From an uncultured Dokdonia sp. (GTDB lineage Bacteria; Bacteroidota; Bacteroidia; Flavobacteriales; Flavobacteriaceae), in NCBI RefSeq assembly GCF_947496725.1, contig NZ_CANMDS010000006.1, forward strand, positions 124,001 to 188,000: a stretch of 64,000 nucleotides of DNA, written 5' to 3'. Shown here in pieces: positions 8,314-17,664 of the stretch. A program made the translations under genes and the position numbers. Below the pieces are notes generated by a model. It saw only the letters and a list, made by a program, of their open reading frames with translations, ran no database searches and was not told the origin of the DNA. Numbering within the stretch: position 1 is the stretch's first letter; every line of letters begins with the position of its first letter.

Positions 8314-9621
8314 TTATCCTCCAAAGTCATCAAAACGGATGTTCTCATCTGGAATTCCATAATCTTCTCCCATTTTCTGAACAGCGTTGTTCATAAGTGG
8401 AGGACCACAGAAATAAAGTTCGATATCTTCAGGCGACTCGTGCTTACTTAAGTACTGGTCTATTACTACCTGGTGAATGAAACCTACAAAACCGTCTCCT
8501 TCTCCATCTGTAGAGTCTTTTACTTTCCAGTTATCTTCTTCCATAGGCTCAGAAAGCGCTAGATAGAATTTAAAGTTAGGGAATTCTCTCTCTAACTCAC
8601 GGAAGTGCTCTAAGTAGAATAACTCACGCTTAGAACGTCCTCCATACCAGTAAGTAACCGTACGTCCCGTCTTAAGGGTTTTGAAAAGGTGATACAGGTG
8701 TGAACGCATAGGTGCCATTCCTGCTCCTCCTCCTACGTAAAGCATTTCTGCTTCAGATTCGTTTATGAAGAATTCTCCATATGGCCCAGAGATTACTACT
8801 TTATCACCTGGCTTTTGTGCAAATATGTATGATGATGCAACCCCAGGGTTAACATCCATCCATTGGTTTTTAGCACGATCCCACGGCGGCGTAGCAATAC
8901 GCACGTTAAGCATAATCTCGCGTCCCTCTGCCGGAAAAGAAGCCATAGAGTATGCACGCTCTACAGTCTCATTATTTTTCATTGTAAGTGGCCATAGACC
9001 AAACTTATCCCACTCTGCTTGAAACTTATCTGGTGTTTCGTGCTCTTCTGGGTGAGCAGTGATGTCTATATCCTTATAGTTAATTGTACACTCAGGTATT
9101 TCAATCTGGATATATCCTCCAGCTTTATAACCCATATCTTCTGGTATCTCAACTACAAATTCTTTAATGAATGATGCTACGTTATAGTTACGTACAACTG
9201 TTGCATCCCATTTCTTAATTCCAAAAACTTCTTCTGGAATCGTGATATTCATATTTTGCTTCACCTTTACTTGACAAGCAAGACGTGCTCCGTGAGCAAG
9301 CTCCTTACGAGAGAAGTGCGGTGTTTCTGTAGGTAATGCTTCTCCACCTCCTTCAAGAACGTGACACTCACATTGTATACAAGTACCTCCACCTCCACAG
9401 GCAGATGGTAAGAATATTTTATTGTTTCCAAGAGTTGATAAGAGCGTACCTCCAGAGGCAACTTCAACTTCTTTTTCACCATTTATAGTAATTGTTACAG
9501 GTCCTGATGGAGATAACTTTTGCTTAGTAAAAAGCAATAAGCCCACAAGGATTAACGTAAGCACTAAAAAGGCAGCGATTGTGGCGATAACAACGCCAGA
9601 CATTGATGCAGCTAGTAACAT
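8314..9621 (-). CDS. nqrF: Na+-translocating NADH:quinone reductase subunit F
   Basis: NADH-oxidising entry subunit of Na+-NQR. 435 residues: one N-terminal membrane anchor (about 8-32), a plant-type 2Fe-2S domain with ligands C75, C81, C84 and C116, an FAD-binding domain with RAYSMAS, and an NADH-binding domain with YVGGGAGMAPMRSH and the terminal FDDFGG. It is the last gene of the operon, 2 bases after nqrE. Electrons pass from FAD to the 2Fe-2S centre and on to NqrD/E, NqrC and NqrB. Confidence 0.98.
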   Translation of the reverse strand: MLLAASMSGVVIATIAAFLVLTLILVGLLLFTKQKLSPSGPVTITINGEKEVEVASGGTLLSTLGNNKIFLPSACGGGGTCIQCECHVLEGGGEALPTETPHFSRKELAHGARLACQVKVKQNMNITIPEEVFGIKKWDATVVRNYNVASFIKEFVVEIPEDMGYKAGGYIQIEIPECTINYKDIDITAHPEEHETPDKFQAEWDKFGLWPLTMKNNETVERAYSMASFPAEGREIMLNVRIATPPWDRAKNQWMDVNPGVASSYIFAQKPGDKVVISGPYGEFFINESEAEMLYVGGGAGMAPMRSHLYHLFKTLKTGRTVTYWYGGRSKRELFYLEHFRELEREFPNFKFYLALSEPMEEDNWKVKDSTDGEGDGFVGFIHQVVIDQYLSKHESPEDIELYFCGPPLMNNAVQKMGEDYGIPDENIRFDDFGG

Positions 9622-9623
9622 AA

Positions 9624-10358
9624 TTAGTTTTCTTTTTCGTTAGCAATTTCAACCTCGATCATAGCTACGGGTTGCGTATTTTCTTCTTGTAACTCTATTT
9701 GAGCAGCTTCGGTAGCTGGTGCAGCTTCTTCTTCGTCACCACCTGTAAGCATTCCTCCAAAACTCATAAAACCTATTGCCATAAGACCTGTAATGATAAA
9801 AGTAATACCAAGACCTCTTAATGGAGCAGGAACATTTGAGTAACGTATTTTCTCACGTATCGCTGCAATTGCAAGAATTGCAAGGAACCACCCTATACCT
9901 GAAGATATACCGTAGTTAAAGGCAAGACCTAACGTTTGGATATCTCTAGATTGCATAAATAATGACCCTCCTAAGATGGCACAGTTTACTGCAATAAGTG
10001 GTAAGAAAATACCAAGTGAGTTATATAATGACGGAGAGAACTTCTCTACTACAATCTCTACCAGTTGTACCATTGTTGCAATAGTTGCAATAAATAGTAT
10101 GAATGATAAGAAACTTAAGTCATAATCTGCATACTCTGGTCCTAACCACGCTAGTGCGCCATCACGAAGAATATACTGGTCAAGTAGCCAGTTTATAGGC
10201 ACTGTTACTGCTAGTACAAATATGACAGCAGCACCAAGACCAACAGCGGTTGACACTTTTTTAGACACGGCTAGGTAAGAACACATTCCTAAGAAAGTGG
10301 CAAATACCATATTGTCTATGAAAATCGATTTGAAAAATAATTCAATATGCTCTAACAT
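9624..10358 (-). CDS. nqrE: Na+-translocating NADH:quinone reductase subunit E
   Basis: Integral membrane subunit with six helices. The paired cysteines characteristic of NqrD/E are visible here as MCSYLAVS and NCAILGGS; in the known complex they hold an iron centre between NqrD and NqrE. At 244 residues it is about 40 longer than usual. The excess is an acidic, alanine-rich C-terminal tail (after about 205) ending ENTQPVAMIEVEIANEKEN. It is separated from nqrD by 51 bases that hold a palindrome copy, the longest gap inside the operon. Confidence 0.97.
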   Translation of the reverse strand: MLEHIELFFKSIFIDNMVFATFLGMCSYLAVSKKVSTAVGLGAAVIFVLAVTVPINWLLDQYILRDGALAWLGPEYADYDLSFLSFILFIATIATMVQLVEIVVEKFSPSLYNSLGIFLPLIAVNCAILGGSLFMQSRDIQTLGLAFNYGISSGIGWFLAILAIAAIREKIRYSNVPAPLRGLGITFIITGLMAIGFMSFGGMLTGGDEEEAAPATEAAQIELQEENTQPVAMIEVEIANEKEN

Positions 10359-10378
10359 ATCTTTGATTTTATAGGTTT

Positions 10379-10396
10379 ACGCTTTCGCGAAAGCGT
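10379..10396. repeat. Palindromic repeat, 18 bp, between nqrD and nqrE
   Basis: Perfect ACGCTTTCGCGAAAGCGT inside the nqr operon, in the only sizeable intercistronic gap. Confidence 0.95.
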
Positions 10397-10409
10397 GATA
10401 ATTCATTTT

Positions 10410-11057
10410 CTAGTTCTCTTCTACGAGTGCAGGGTTCTTACTACGCTGTACCCAAATAATGAGTCCAACTACGATAAGTGCCATAGGTGATAATAACATA
10501 AAACCGTTGTTCTCGTAGCCTATGCTGTATAATCCTGTTTTTTCTATTGGATCTCCTAGTACTTTAACACCTAGAAGCGTTCCTGAGCCTAATAGCTCTC
10601 TAAAGAAACCTACTATGATTAAGATCACACCATAACCAAGTGCGTTACCTATCCCGTCTAAAAATGATCTGTATGGACCGTTACCTAAAGCAAAAGCCTC
10701 AAAACGTCCCATAATGATACAGTTTGTAATAATAAGACCTACAAAGACTGAAAGTTCTTTACTCAGCTCATAAGCAAATGCCTTGAGCGTCTGGTCTACT
10801 ACAATTACAAGTGTTGCCACAACAATAAGTTGTACAATAATTCTAATTTTTGATGGTATGATGTTACGCATAAGCGATATCACTACGTTACCAATACCTA
10901 GTACGAATAGTACCGATACTGCCATTACGATAGACGCTTTAAGCTGAGCAGTAATTGCTAGTGCCGAACAGATACCTAATACTTGAATAGTAATTGGGTT
11001 ATCATCTGCTAATGGATCAAGAATGAGTCGTTGATCTTTTTTTGATAGTATCGCCAT
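10410..11057 (-). CDS. nqrD: Na+-translocating NADH:quinone reductase subunit D
   Basis: 215-residue integral membrane subunit, usual length, paralogous to NqrE. Cysteine-bearing segments GICSALAIT and NCIIMGRFEAFALG match the iron-binding half-helices of the family. Its start overlaps the nqrC stop by one base, indicating coupled translation. The sequence otherwise shows six hydrophobic helices and a charged C terminus ending SKNPALVEEN. Confidence 0.97.
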   Translation of the reverse strand: MAILSKKDQRLILDPLADDNPITIQVLGICSALAITAQLKASIVMAVSVLFVLGIGNVVISLMRNIIPSKIRIIVQLIVVATLVIVVDQTLKAFAYELSKELSVFVGLIITNCIIMGRFEAFALGNGPYRSFLDGIGNALGYGVILIIVGFFRELLGSGTLLGVKVLGDPIEKTGLYSIGYENNGFMLLSPMALIVVGLIIWVQRSKNPALVEEN

Positions 11058-11803
11058 TATGCTTTGGTTTTAAAATCTTTAATTACTGGAACGTAGCTCT
11101 TAAGTGTGCTTTTAATCATTGCACTCACACCGTCACCAGTGATCGTTGCACCTGCTAGAGCATCTACTTTATTATCATCCTTACGTTCATTTTTTGGATC
11201 ATTGTTACCTTTTGCAACTGTGATACCTGAGTACTGAGTTTTTGACATAATCTGCTCACCAGTAAAGTCGTCCATAAAGTAACGCTCTTTAATGTTTGCA
11301 CCTAGACCAGGAGTCTCTCCTTTGTGATCAAAAAATACACCTTGTACAACTAGATCTTTATCTAGCGCTACATATCCCCAGATAGCATCCCAAAGTCCTT
11401 TACCATACATAGGCACAACAAAAAATTGTTTACCATCACGCTCTCCTACAAAAAGAGGCATCTTGCGCTCATTTTTAGGCAACTTGCTTTGCTTCTTCAT
11501 ATCTACAGTAAATGCCTCATCACTTTGAGTCACTTTACCATTCTGGATGATGTAAGCTTCTTTAATGTACTTATCGTACTCTGCTTCTACCTTATCTGTA
11601 GGGATGAAGTTTACACCTCCATCACCTGCTACATTCTCATTTACGCCCATTGCATAAAGAATGTTCTGCTGCTTTTCAAAGCGCTCATTTTCTTTAATAG
11701 CAGGCTTAAGACCTTGTGCTAGTCCTGCTAGAACTCCTCCTACTACGACTACCATAATAGTCGCAAAGAGAATTGTATATCCGTTTCCGTCTGTCTTTGC
11801 CAT
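11057..11803 (-). CDS. nqrC: Na+-translocating NADH:quinone reductase subunit C
   Basis: Periplasmic flavin-carrying subunit with one N-terminal helix (about 8-30). The FMN attachment motif is VDALAGATITGDG near residues 213-225; FMN is joined through a phosphoester to the threonine of GAT by ApbE, whose gene is at 720-1718. It contains the FMN-domain signature GLGANIKERYF. 248 residues, normal for the family. Spaced 2 bases from nqrB and overlapping nqrD by one. Confidence 0.97.
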   Translation of the reverse strand: MAKTDGNGYTILFATIMVVVVGGVLAGLAQGLKPAIKENERFEKQQNILYAMGVNENVAGDGGVNFIPTDKVEAEYDKYIKEAYIIQNGKVTQSDEAFTVDMKKQSKLPKNERKMPLFVGERDGKQFFVVPMYGKGLWDAIWGYVALDKDLVVQGVFFDHKGETPGLGANIKERYFMDDFTGEQIMSKTQYSGITVAKGNNDPKNERKDDNKVDALAGATITGDGVSAMIKSTLKSYVPVIKDFKTKA

Positions 11804-11805
11804 CG

Positions 11806-13014
11806 TTATGCTGTTTTAAGTTTAAGACGCTTCATTCTTCTCTTCACATTCCCTTGTACCACGTAGTGATCAATTGTAGGAGCAAATACGTTCATTAATA
11901 AGATCGCGAGGAATACTCCTTCTGGGTATGCCGGGTTAAATACGCGTATCATAATAGATATAAAACCTATTAAGAAACCGTAAATGTATTTCCCTTTATT
12001 AGTTTGTGATGCAGTTACTGGGTCTGTTGCCATATATACTGCGCCAAATAAAATACTACCTATGATAAGGTGTTGCCAGAAAGGAACACTCATTAAGCCA
12101 TAAAACTTACTAGTATCATCTATCCATCCTGCATCTACAACTCCATTAAAGATAAGTCCCATTGCTAGTGCTCCTACTATAGTAGAAAGTATGATTCTCC
12201 AGCTACCTATCTTTGTAAAGATTAAGAATAAGGCTCCTACTATAATGAGTATTTTAGAAGTCTCCCCTACAGATCCAGGAATAAATCCTAAGAACATATC
12301 TGTGTAGTCATAATTAATCGTTGCTGCATTTTGAGCATAACTACCTAAGATAGTTTCTCCAGATATTGCATCTGGTGTTCCTGCTCTCTCTACTGCTTGG
12401 TGTACCCACACCTTATCTCCAGACATCCACGTTGGGTATGCAAAGAATAAGAAAGCACGTATAGTAAGCGCTGGGTTTAATATATTCATCCCAGTACCTC
12501 CAAAAACTTCTTTACCTATTACTACACCAAAAACAACTGCTACTGCAAGCATCCATAGTGGAATATCTACAGGTACAATAAGTGGCACAAGCATTCCAGT
12601 TACTAAGTAACCTTCCTCTACCTCGTGTCCTTTTATAACAGCAAAAATAAATTCTACAAGTAATCCTACACCGTAAGAAACAATTGCTAATGGAAGTACT
12701 GTCCAAGCTCCTATAGAGAAGTTGTCTAGATTCCAAAAGTTAGTACTAAAGAACCCTTGAGCTGCTTCAATCTCTCCCGTTGCAAGGTAATGCTGGTAAC
12801 CAGCATTAAAAATACCAAACAGTAAACAAGGAATCAACGCTATGATTACCGTGTTCATTGTACGTTTTAAATCATCTACCGCTCTTATGTGACCACCACT
12901 GTGTGTAGTCTCGTTAGGAGCGTATAAAAAAGTGTGAAGCGCGTTGAAAGCCGGAGCCATCTTCTTCCCTTCATACTTCATTTTAAGCTTATGTAAACTT
13001 TCTTTCATTCCCAT
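11806..13014 (-). CDS. nqrB: Na+-translocating NADH:quinone reductase subunit B
   Basis: Large membrane subunit that carries covalent FMN and riboflavin and holds the quinone site and Na+ path; 402 residues with about ten helices. Family motifs include GGHIRAVDDLKRTMNT, EVFGGTGMNILNPALTIRAFLFFAYP and YMATDPVTASQTNKG. The FMN-attachment site reads DAISGETILG rather than the more familiar SGAT, with the threonine kept. It starts 3 bases after nqrA. Confidence 0.97.
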   Translation of the reverse strand: MGMKESLHKLKMKYEGKKMAPAFNALHTFLYAPNETTHSGGHIRAVDDLKRTMNTVIIALIPCLLFGIFNAGYQHYLATGEIEAAQGFFSTNFWNLDNFSIGAWTVLPLAIVSYGVGLLVEFIFAVIKGHEVEEGYLVTGMLVPLIVPVDIPLWMLAVAVVFGVVIGKEVFGGTGMNILNPALTIRAFLFFAYPTWMSGDKVWVHQAVERAGTPDAISGETILGSYAQNAATINYDYTDMFLGFIPGSVGETSKILIIVGALFLIFTKIGSWRIILSTIVGALAMGLIFNGVVDAGWIDDTSKFYGLMSVPFWQHLIIGSILFGAVYMATDPVTASQTNKGKYIYGFLIGFISIMIRVFNPAYPEGVFLAILLMNVFAPTIDHYVVQGNVKRRMKRLKLKTA

Positions 13015-13017
13015 AAC

Positions 13018-14364
13018 TTATCCTATTTCTTTATACATAACATCTAATCCCTTACGAATGATCTCTTGGTGTGGCTGCTTAGACACACACATAAACTCTG
13101 TAAGTGCAAAATCTTCTGGAGCCACCTCATACATTCCTAAAGCCTCCATCTCGTCTAGATCTTCTACCATACAAGCCTTAAGAATCTGCATAGGGTAAAT
13201 ATCTAGAGGAAAAACCTCTTCATAGTTTCCAGTTACTACAAATGCACGGTGCTCACCGTTTGTATTTGTATCTAGATCATATTTCTTTTTAGGCTGTAAC
13301 CAAGAAAAAGTAAGCGCTCTAGATGGAGAGATTTTATCAAAAACAGGCTTATTCCACCCGAAGAATTCATAATCATCACCCTCTGGTATTACTACAAACT
13401 CTGTTGCGTAAAATCCAAGAGCTCCGTCTGGCTTAACTTTAGTACCTGTTAATACATTACCAGAGATAAAGCGATTATTATCACCATCTACTCCAGCATC
13501 GTATGCAAATGTAGATACCTCTGCACCTATGATTGTGCGGTAATACTTAGGCGCTTTGATAGAAGACCCAGAAACCGATATCACACGTTGTGCGTTAAAC
13601 TTACCTGTAAGTAACAACTCTCCTATTACAACAAGATCTTGTGCTGCAACCGTCCAGGCTGTCTCACCCTTGTTAATAGGACTTGTTTTATTAATTAAGG
13701 TTCCCACATTACCAGCTGGGTGTGGTCCTTTTACTGTATATGTTGTAACACCTGTAAGGCTTGCAAATACAGATGCACTAGAACCTATAGAAACGTGTAC
13801 ACCACCATCTGTAAGTTTTCCTAATGCTGTAACTGCTGCCTGCAGCTCTGCTTCTTTACCTGCCAGTACAAAATCAAGATCTGCAGCAAGTGGTCCAGTA
13901 TTTACACCAGATATAAAAATTGCTTTTGGAGAAACTGTTGGGTTTGCAACCACATCATAAGGACGTTGTTTTATAAACGGCCACACACCACCTTCAAGCA
14001 ATCTTGCTTTTACAGTAGCAGCATCTGCAGTTGGACTCAACGTTCCAAGATCACGAGTAGCACCGGCATAATCTGCTTCAATCACAATATCAGTAATCAC
14101 ACGGCGAGCGCCACGCTTGATTTCTGTAATTGTTCCAGCAACTGGAGATACAAATTTGATTTCTTCTTGAGACTTTGAGTAGAAAATCTCGTCTCCAGCC
14201 TTAAGGCTAGCTCCTTCTTTAAGGACCATTTTAGGAGTCACGAGATGAAAATCTGAAGGCCTAATAGTAATGGTACGCGATCTAGGCCCTTCAGAAATTG
14301 TCTTTTCTGCTTCGCCTACTAATCGGATATCAAGACCTTTTTTGATTCTGATGTCTTTTGACAT
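13018..14364 (-). CDS. nqrA: Na+-translocating NADH:quinone reductase subunit A
   Basis: Peripheral, cofactor-free cytoplasmic subunit of Na+-NQR, 448 residues, normal length. It starts MSKDIRIKKGLDIRLVG and carries the family segments SPVAGTITEIKRGARR, GPHPAGNVGTLI and FFGWNKPVFDKISPSRAL. First gene of the operon. The leader is about 45 nt, from a TAAATTTG -7 element at 14412-14419. The whole operon nqrABCDEF is intact, so the organism can build a sodium gradient by respiration. Confidence 0.98.
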   Translation of the reverse strand: MSKDIRIKKGLDIRLVGEAEKTISEGPRSRTITIRPSDFHLVTPKMVLKEGASLKAGDEIFYSKSQEEIKFVSPVAGTITEIKRGARRVITDIVIEADYAGATRDLGTLSPTADAATVKARLLEGGVWPFIKQRPYDVVANPTVSPKAIFISGVNTGPLAADLDFVLAGKEAELQAAVTALGKLTDGGVHVSIGSSASVFASLTGVTTYTVKGPHPAGNVGTLINKTSPINKGETAWTVAAQDLVVIGELLLTGKFNAQRVISVSGSSIKAPKYYRTIIGAEVSTFAYDAGVDGDNNRFISGNVLTGTKVKPDGALGFYATEFVVIPEGDDYEFFGWNKPVFDKISPSRALTFSWLQPKKKYDLDTNTNGEHRAFVVTGNYEEVFPLDIYPMQILKACMVEDLDEMEALGMYEVAPEDFALTEFMCVSKQPHQEIIRKGLDVMYKEIG

Positions 14365-14411
14365 ATGTCAGTAGATTTATGTTATCTAAAATCCTCTAAA
14401 ATTGAGGTGCG

Positions 14412-14419
14412 CAAATTTA
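14412..14419 (-). promoter_or_regulatory. -7 promoter element (TAAATTTG) of the nqr operon
   Basis: Exact TAnnTTTG on the minus strand, 47 bases before the nqrA start. The gap to the divergent gene (14365-14777) otherwise holds one palindrome copy and a second promoter; no further gene is visible in it. Confidence 0.55.
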
Positions 14420-14669
14420 CAAAATACGTCTCATTTTTCCGAGCTAGAAAAAGTGAAAGTATTATTTATAATGCTTCTAAATAATAAGTTATCAATCTGT
14501 TTAATAAACCACCTCTTTTTTGAGAAAACCGCACTTAGACGCTCCACAAAACTCATAATAACTTCAAGTATGGACCACTGCTCGTGGTTTATATTCATTA
14601 CCCACTCACATTAAGCACTTTACAAATTAATTACTGCCCTATAACTTCTTCAATTTCTAAAATTCTAAA

Positions 14670-14689
14670 TACGCTTTCGCGAAAGCGTA
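14670..14689. repeat. Palindromic repeat, 20 bp, intergenic
   Basis: Perfect TACGCTTTCGCGAAAGCGTA between the divergent nqrA and T9SS plug-protein genes. Confidence 0.95.
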
Positions 14690-14752
14690 AAAAACACAGG
14701 GCCACATCACATCACGCACACCTCAACGCAATATCTCGGCATCAAATTTGTT

Positions 14753-14760
14753 TATATTTG
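14753..14760 (+). promoter_or_regulatory. -7 promoter element (TATATTTG) of the T9SS plug gene
   Basis: Exact TAnnTTTG, 17 bases before the ATG at 14778. It makes an upstream in-frame ATG at 14748 unlikely as the start. Confidence 0.55.
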
Positions 14761-14777
14761 GCAACCATCAATCCATT

Positions 14778-16031
14778 ATGAAAAATTATTTTACGCTTTT
14801 CTTACTATTTGCAACGTTTACAACCTTTGCACAGGTAGCACAAGAAGTACCCGAACCTCCTTTTATTAAAACGGTACAATTTAACGCTACCAACAGATCT
14901 GGAACATCTTTACCCATACTACAACTAGGTAGCAGGTTGTCGCTTTCTTTTGACGATATTTATGGAGATGAGCGTGATTACTTTTATAAAATCACGCATC
15001 ACAATGCAGACTGGACAGAGAGTAGCCTTGCTAGATCTGAGTATATGGAAGGGATGGATAATGTGCGCATCCTCAATTTTGAAAACTCGGTTGCAACACT
15101 CCAGCTGTACACCCACTATGAGCTGTCTATACCTAACCAGATGACTAAACGTCTCACAAAAACGGGCAATTACCTCCTTAGCATTTATGATGAAGAAGAC
15201 GAGCTCGTTTTGTCTCGTAAGTTTATGATATTCTCACCCAAATTTAATGTGGGAGCTCAAGTAAAAAGGTCAAGAGATTTACAATACATCAACTCAAAAC
15301 AAGTACTGCGATTTTTTATAGACTCTGGAGATGAAGTTATAATAAACCCAAAACAAAATCTTCACACAGTTTTAATACAAAACAACAACCTCAAAACAGC
15401 CATTACAGGCATAGAGCCTCAATACAATATAGGTAACAGACTCGAGTATAGATATGACCAAGAGACCGCTTTCTGGGGTGGCAATGAGTTTTTTAACTTT
15501 GAAAACAAGGATGTGCGTGCCGCTACTTTTGCCATAAAAAGCATAGAGCTCAAGAGTCTGTATCACAATTACCTATACTCTAATCCAGCTAGATATGACC
15601 AGCCGTACACCTACAATCCAGATATAAACGGAAACTTTCTCATAAACACCCTACAAGGTCGCACACCTCTTACCGAGGCAGAATATGTATGGATACATTT
15701 CTCTTTAAGACACCCTAAACTTCTCGATGACCAGTCTATACATCTTTACGGAAACTTTAATAACTATGTGATAGACAATAGTACAAAACTGGAGTGGAAC
15801 ACCCGCACTAGAAGATACGAGCTACCATATTTACTTAAACAAGGTTTTTATAACTACAATTATGTACTAGTAAACAAAGATGGAAGCATAGATTATAAGA
15901 ATAGTCTAGACGGGAACTTCTGGCAAACAGAAAACAACTATCAAATACTAGTGTATTACCGTAAGCCTGGAGGACGTTTTGACGAGCTGGTAGGCTTAGG
16001 TCAAACTAATTCTTCACAAATAACAAATTAG
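14778..16031 (+). CDS. Type IX secretion system plug protein (DUF5103)
   Basis: 417-residue exported protein, signal peptide MKNYFTLFLLFATFTTFAQ. It matches the DUF5103 family: an N-terminal domain (EPPFIKTVQFN, LPILQLGSRLSLSFDDI, YKITHHNADW) and a second domain with YPLR-like LHPKLLDDQSIHLYGNFNNY and LKQGFYNYNYV. In T9SS the Plug protein closes the lateral-gate channel of SprA when the PorV shuttle is not bound. The start at 14778 is chosen because it gives a clean signal peptide and follows a promoter element. Confidence 0.88.
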   Translation: MKNYFTLFLLFATFTTFAQVAQEVPEPPFIKTVQFNATNRSGTSLPILQLGSRLSLSFDDIYGDERDYFYKITHHNADWTESSLARSEYMEGMDNVRILNFENSVATLQLYTHYELSIPNQMTKRLTKTGNYLLSIYDEEDELVLSRKFMIFSPKFNVGAQVKRSRDLQYINSKQVLRFFIDSGDEVIINPKQNLHTVLIQNNNLKTAITGIEPQYNIGNRLEYRYDQETAFWGGNEFFNFENKDVRAATFAIKSIELKSLYHNYLYSNPARYDQPYTYNPDINGNFLINTLQGRTPLTEAEYVWIHFSLRHPKLLDDQSIHLYGNFNNYVIDNSTKLEWNTRTRRYELPYLLKQGFYNYNYVLVNKDGSIDYKNSLDGNFWQTENNYQILVYYRKPGGRFDELVGLGQTNSSQITN

Positions 16032-16036
16032 ATTTT

Positions 16037-16056
16037 TACGCTTTCGCGAAAGCGTA
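16037..16056. repeat. Palindromic repeat, 20 bp, intergenic
   Basis: Perfect TACGCTTTCGCGAAAGCGTA, 5 bases after one stop codon and 26 bases before the next start. Confidence 0.95.
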
Positions 16057-16082
16057 TTCACTAAAATCATATATTTACAGGG

Positions 16083-17276
16083 ATGAAGGAAACACCTGTA
16101 AAATCTAACTCACGTAAGGCGATGAAATATCGTGGCGTTGAGTGCCTTAACTGCGGGCACCCGCTAGACCTTACCGATCGTTATTGTGCATACTGCGGGC
16201 AAATTAACACGACAAAACGGCTCACCATAAAAGATTTCTTTAATGAGTTTGTACTGAGTGTGTTTACTTATGACTCCCGTTTTAGATATACCGTTAAAGA
16301 TCTACTTTTTAAACCAGGAACCATCACAAGGTACTATGTAGAAGGGAAGCGCCTCAAATATGCAAACCCCTTTCGGTTTTTTCTGAGTGCGTCCATTTCT
16401 TATTTTATATTACTCGCAATCATAGGTTTTATAAACGGTAATAATGACTTAGATTTTACAGATGAGGGTGTCGTGCAACTCAATGTAGACCAAGCCAAAG
16501 ACGATATAGACTCCATAAAAGAAATCACAAAAGACATTAATCTCAACGAGCTTCAAAACCTCAACAATGAAGAAGCACAACTCCTTGAAGAAAAAATAAA
16601 CAACACTGTAGAGAAGAGTGTAAAAAAGCTAAAAGAGAGAAAACAAGCACAAGAAGCAAAAAAAGACTCCATCGTAAAAGTACCATATGACACAAGAGCC
16701 GAAAGCTCCATAAACGGGATCTATCTTGAGAACATATTTACAAAAGGCGAGATATTTTACGACTTTTATGAATACACAGACATAAGTGACCCACAAGAAG
16801 CTCTAGATAGCTTAAAATATAGCAAGACCAGAACAAACGTATTTTTATATAGCAAGAATGAGGATATAAAACGCGTTAAGGATAATCCGGCTCGTTTTTT
16901 AAGATTTCTAGCTTCTAAGATTCCGTTTTTCTTATTCTTTTTTGCACCTATTTTTGCGCTTTTCTTATGGCTAATTTATTCAAAGAAGAAGTTCAATTAT
17001 ATGGAGCACTTAGTCTTCATATTTCACATATTCAGCTGGGTGTTTTTAGTATTGCTCATTGCTCTTATTCCAGACCTACTTATTGGAGATGAAATAGTTG
17101 CATCTCTATTACTCATTCTTGTGGGTCCGTTTTACTTTTACAAGGCGTTGCGTAATTTTTACAAACAAAAACGCAGGTGGACAATTCTAAAATTTGTATT
17201 TTTAAACATAGTATTCTATTTAGGAGCGACATTATTTGCAGTAATCTTCTTTGCGATTACCGCATTTTTATTTTAA
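16083..17276 (+). CDS. DUF3667 membrane protein with zinc-ribbon
   Basis: 397 residues. The N terminus has a double CxxC zinc ribbon (ECLNCGHPL, YCAYCGQIN), followed by the family segment RLTIKDFFNEF and DSRFRYTVKDLLFKPG. Next come one membrane helix (about 100-118), a long charged region rich in E and K (about 125-260), and four further helices. Function of DUF3667 is unknown. apaG follows after one base, so the two are co-translated. Confidence 0.9.
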   Translation: MKETPVKSNSRKAMKYRGVECLNCGHPLDLTDRYCAYCGQINTTKRLTIKDFFNEFVLSVFTYDSRFRYTVKDLLFKPGTITRYYVEGKRLKYANPFRFFLSASISYFILLAIIGFINGNNDLDFTDEGVVQLNVDQAKDDIDSIKEITKDINLNELQNLNNEEAQLLEEKINNTVEKSVKKLKERKQAQEAKKDSIVKVPYDTRAESSINGIYLENIFTKGEIFYDFYEYTDISDPQEALDSLKYSKTRTNVFLYSKNEDIKRVKDNPARFLRFLASKIPFFLFFFAPIFALFLWLIYSKKKFNYMEHLVFIFHIFSWVFLVLLIALIPDLLIGDEIVASLLLILVGPFYFYKALRNFYKQKRRWTILKFVFLNIVFYLGATLFAVIFFAITAFLF

Positions 17277-17277
17277 A

Positions 17278-17664
17278 ATGGTACAACAAGTAACTAGAGG
17301 CATAAAGATTTCGGTAGAGACTACCTTTGAGGGCACGTTTTATAAAAACTATAAAATGCACTTCGCCTTTGGCTACAAAGTAACCATAGATAACCAGAGT
17401 AAAGATAGCGTGCAACTTATGGCACGTCACTGGAAAATACAAGACGCTCTTAACACTCCCGAAGTCGTAAATGGCGAGGGTGTGATAGGTAAAAAACCTG
17501 TTTTGAAACCCGGCGAAAGCCACACCTATAGTTCTGGTTGCTTACTTACATCTCCCTTTGGCTCTATGGAAGGGCATTACCAGATGGTAAACTTTACAAC
17601 CACAAAAAAATTCAGAGTAAAAATACCTGCCTTTAAGCTGAGCGCACCTTTTGCATTAAACTAG
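17278..17664 (+). CDS. apaG: ApaG-domain protein
   Basis: 128 residues, the usual size. It starts MVQQVTRGIKISVETTFEG and carries the family fibronectin-like fold segments FAFGYKVTIDNQS, LMARHWKI, GEGVIGKKPVLKPGESHTYSSGC and GSMEGHYQMV. ApaG is linked to Co2+/Mg2+ sensitivity and dinucleotide tetraphosphate metabolism, though its biochemical role is unsettled. The start at 17278 follows the DUF3667 stop by one base. The 3' end overlaps the convergent DUF6695 gene by 32 bases. Confidence 0.95.
   Translation: MVQQVTRGIKISVETTFEGTFYKNYKMHFAFGYKVTIDNQSKDSVQLMARHWKIQDALNTPEVVNGEGVIGKKPVLKPGESHTYSSGCLLTSPFGSMEGHYQMVNFTTTKKFRVKIPAFKLSAPFALN

Noticed and set aside
13556-13960. 134-residue open frame antisense to nqrA
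   Set aside because: Lies inside a conserved gene; composition follows the complement of NqrA codons.
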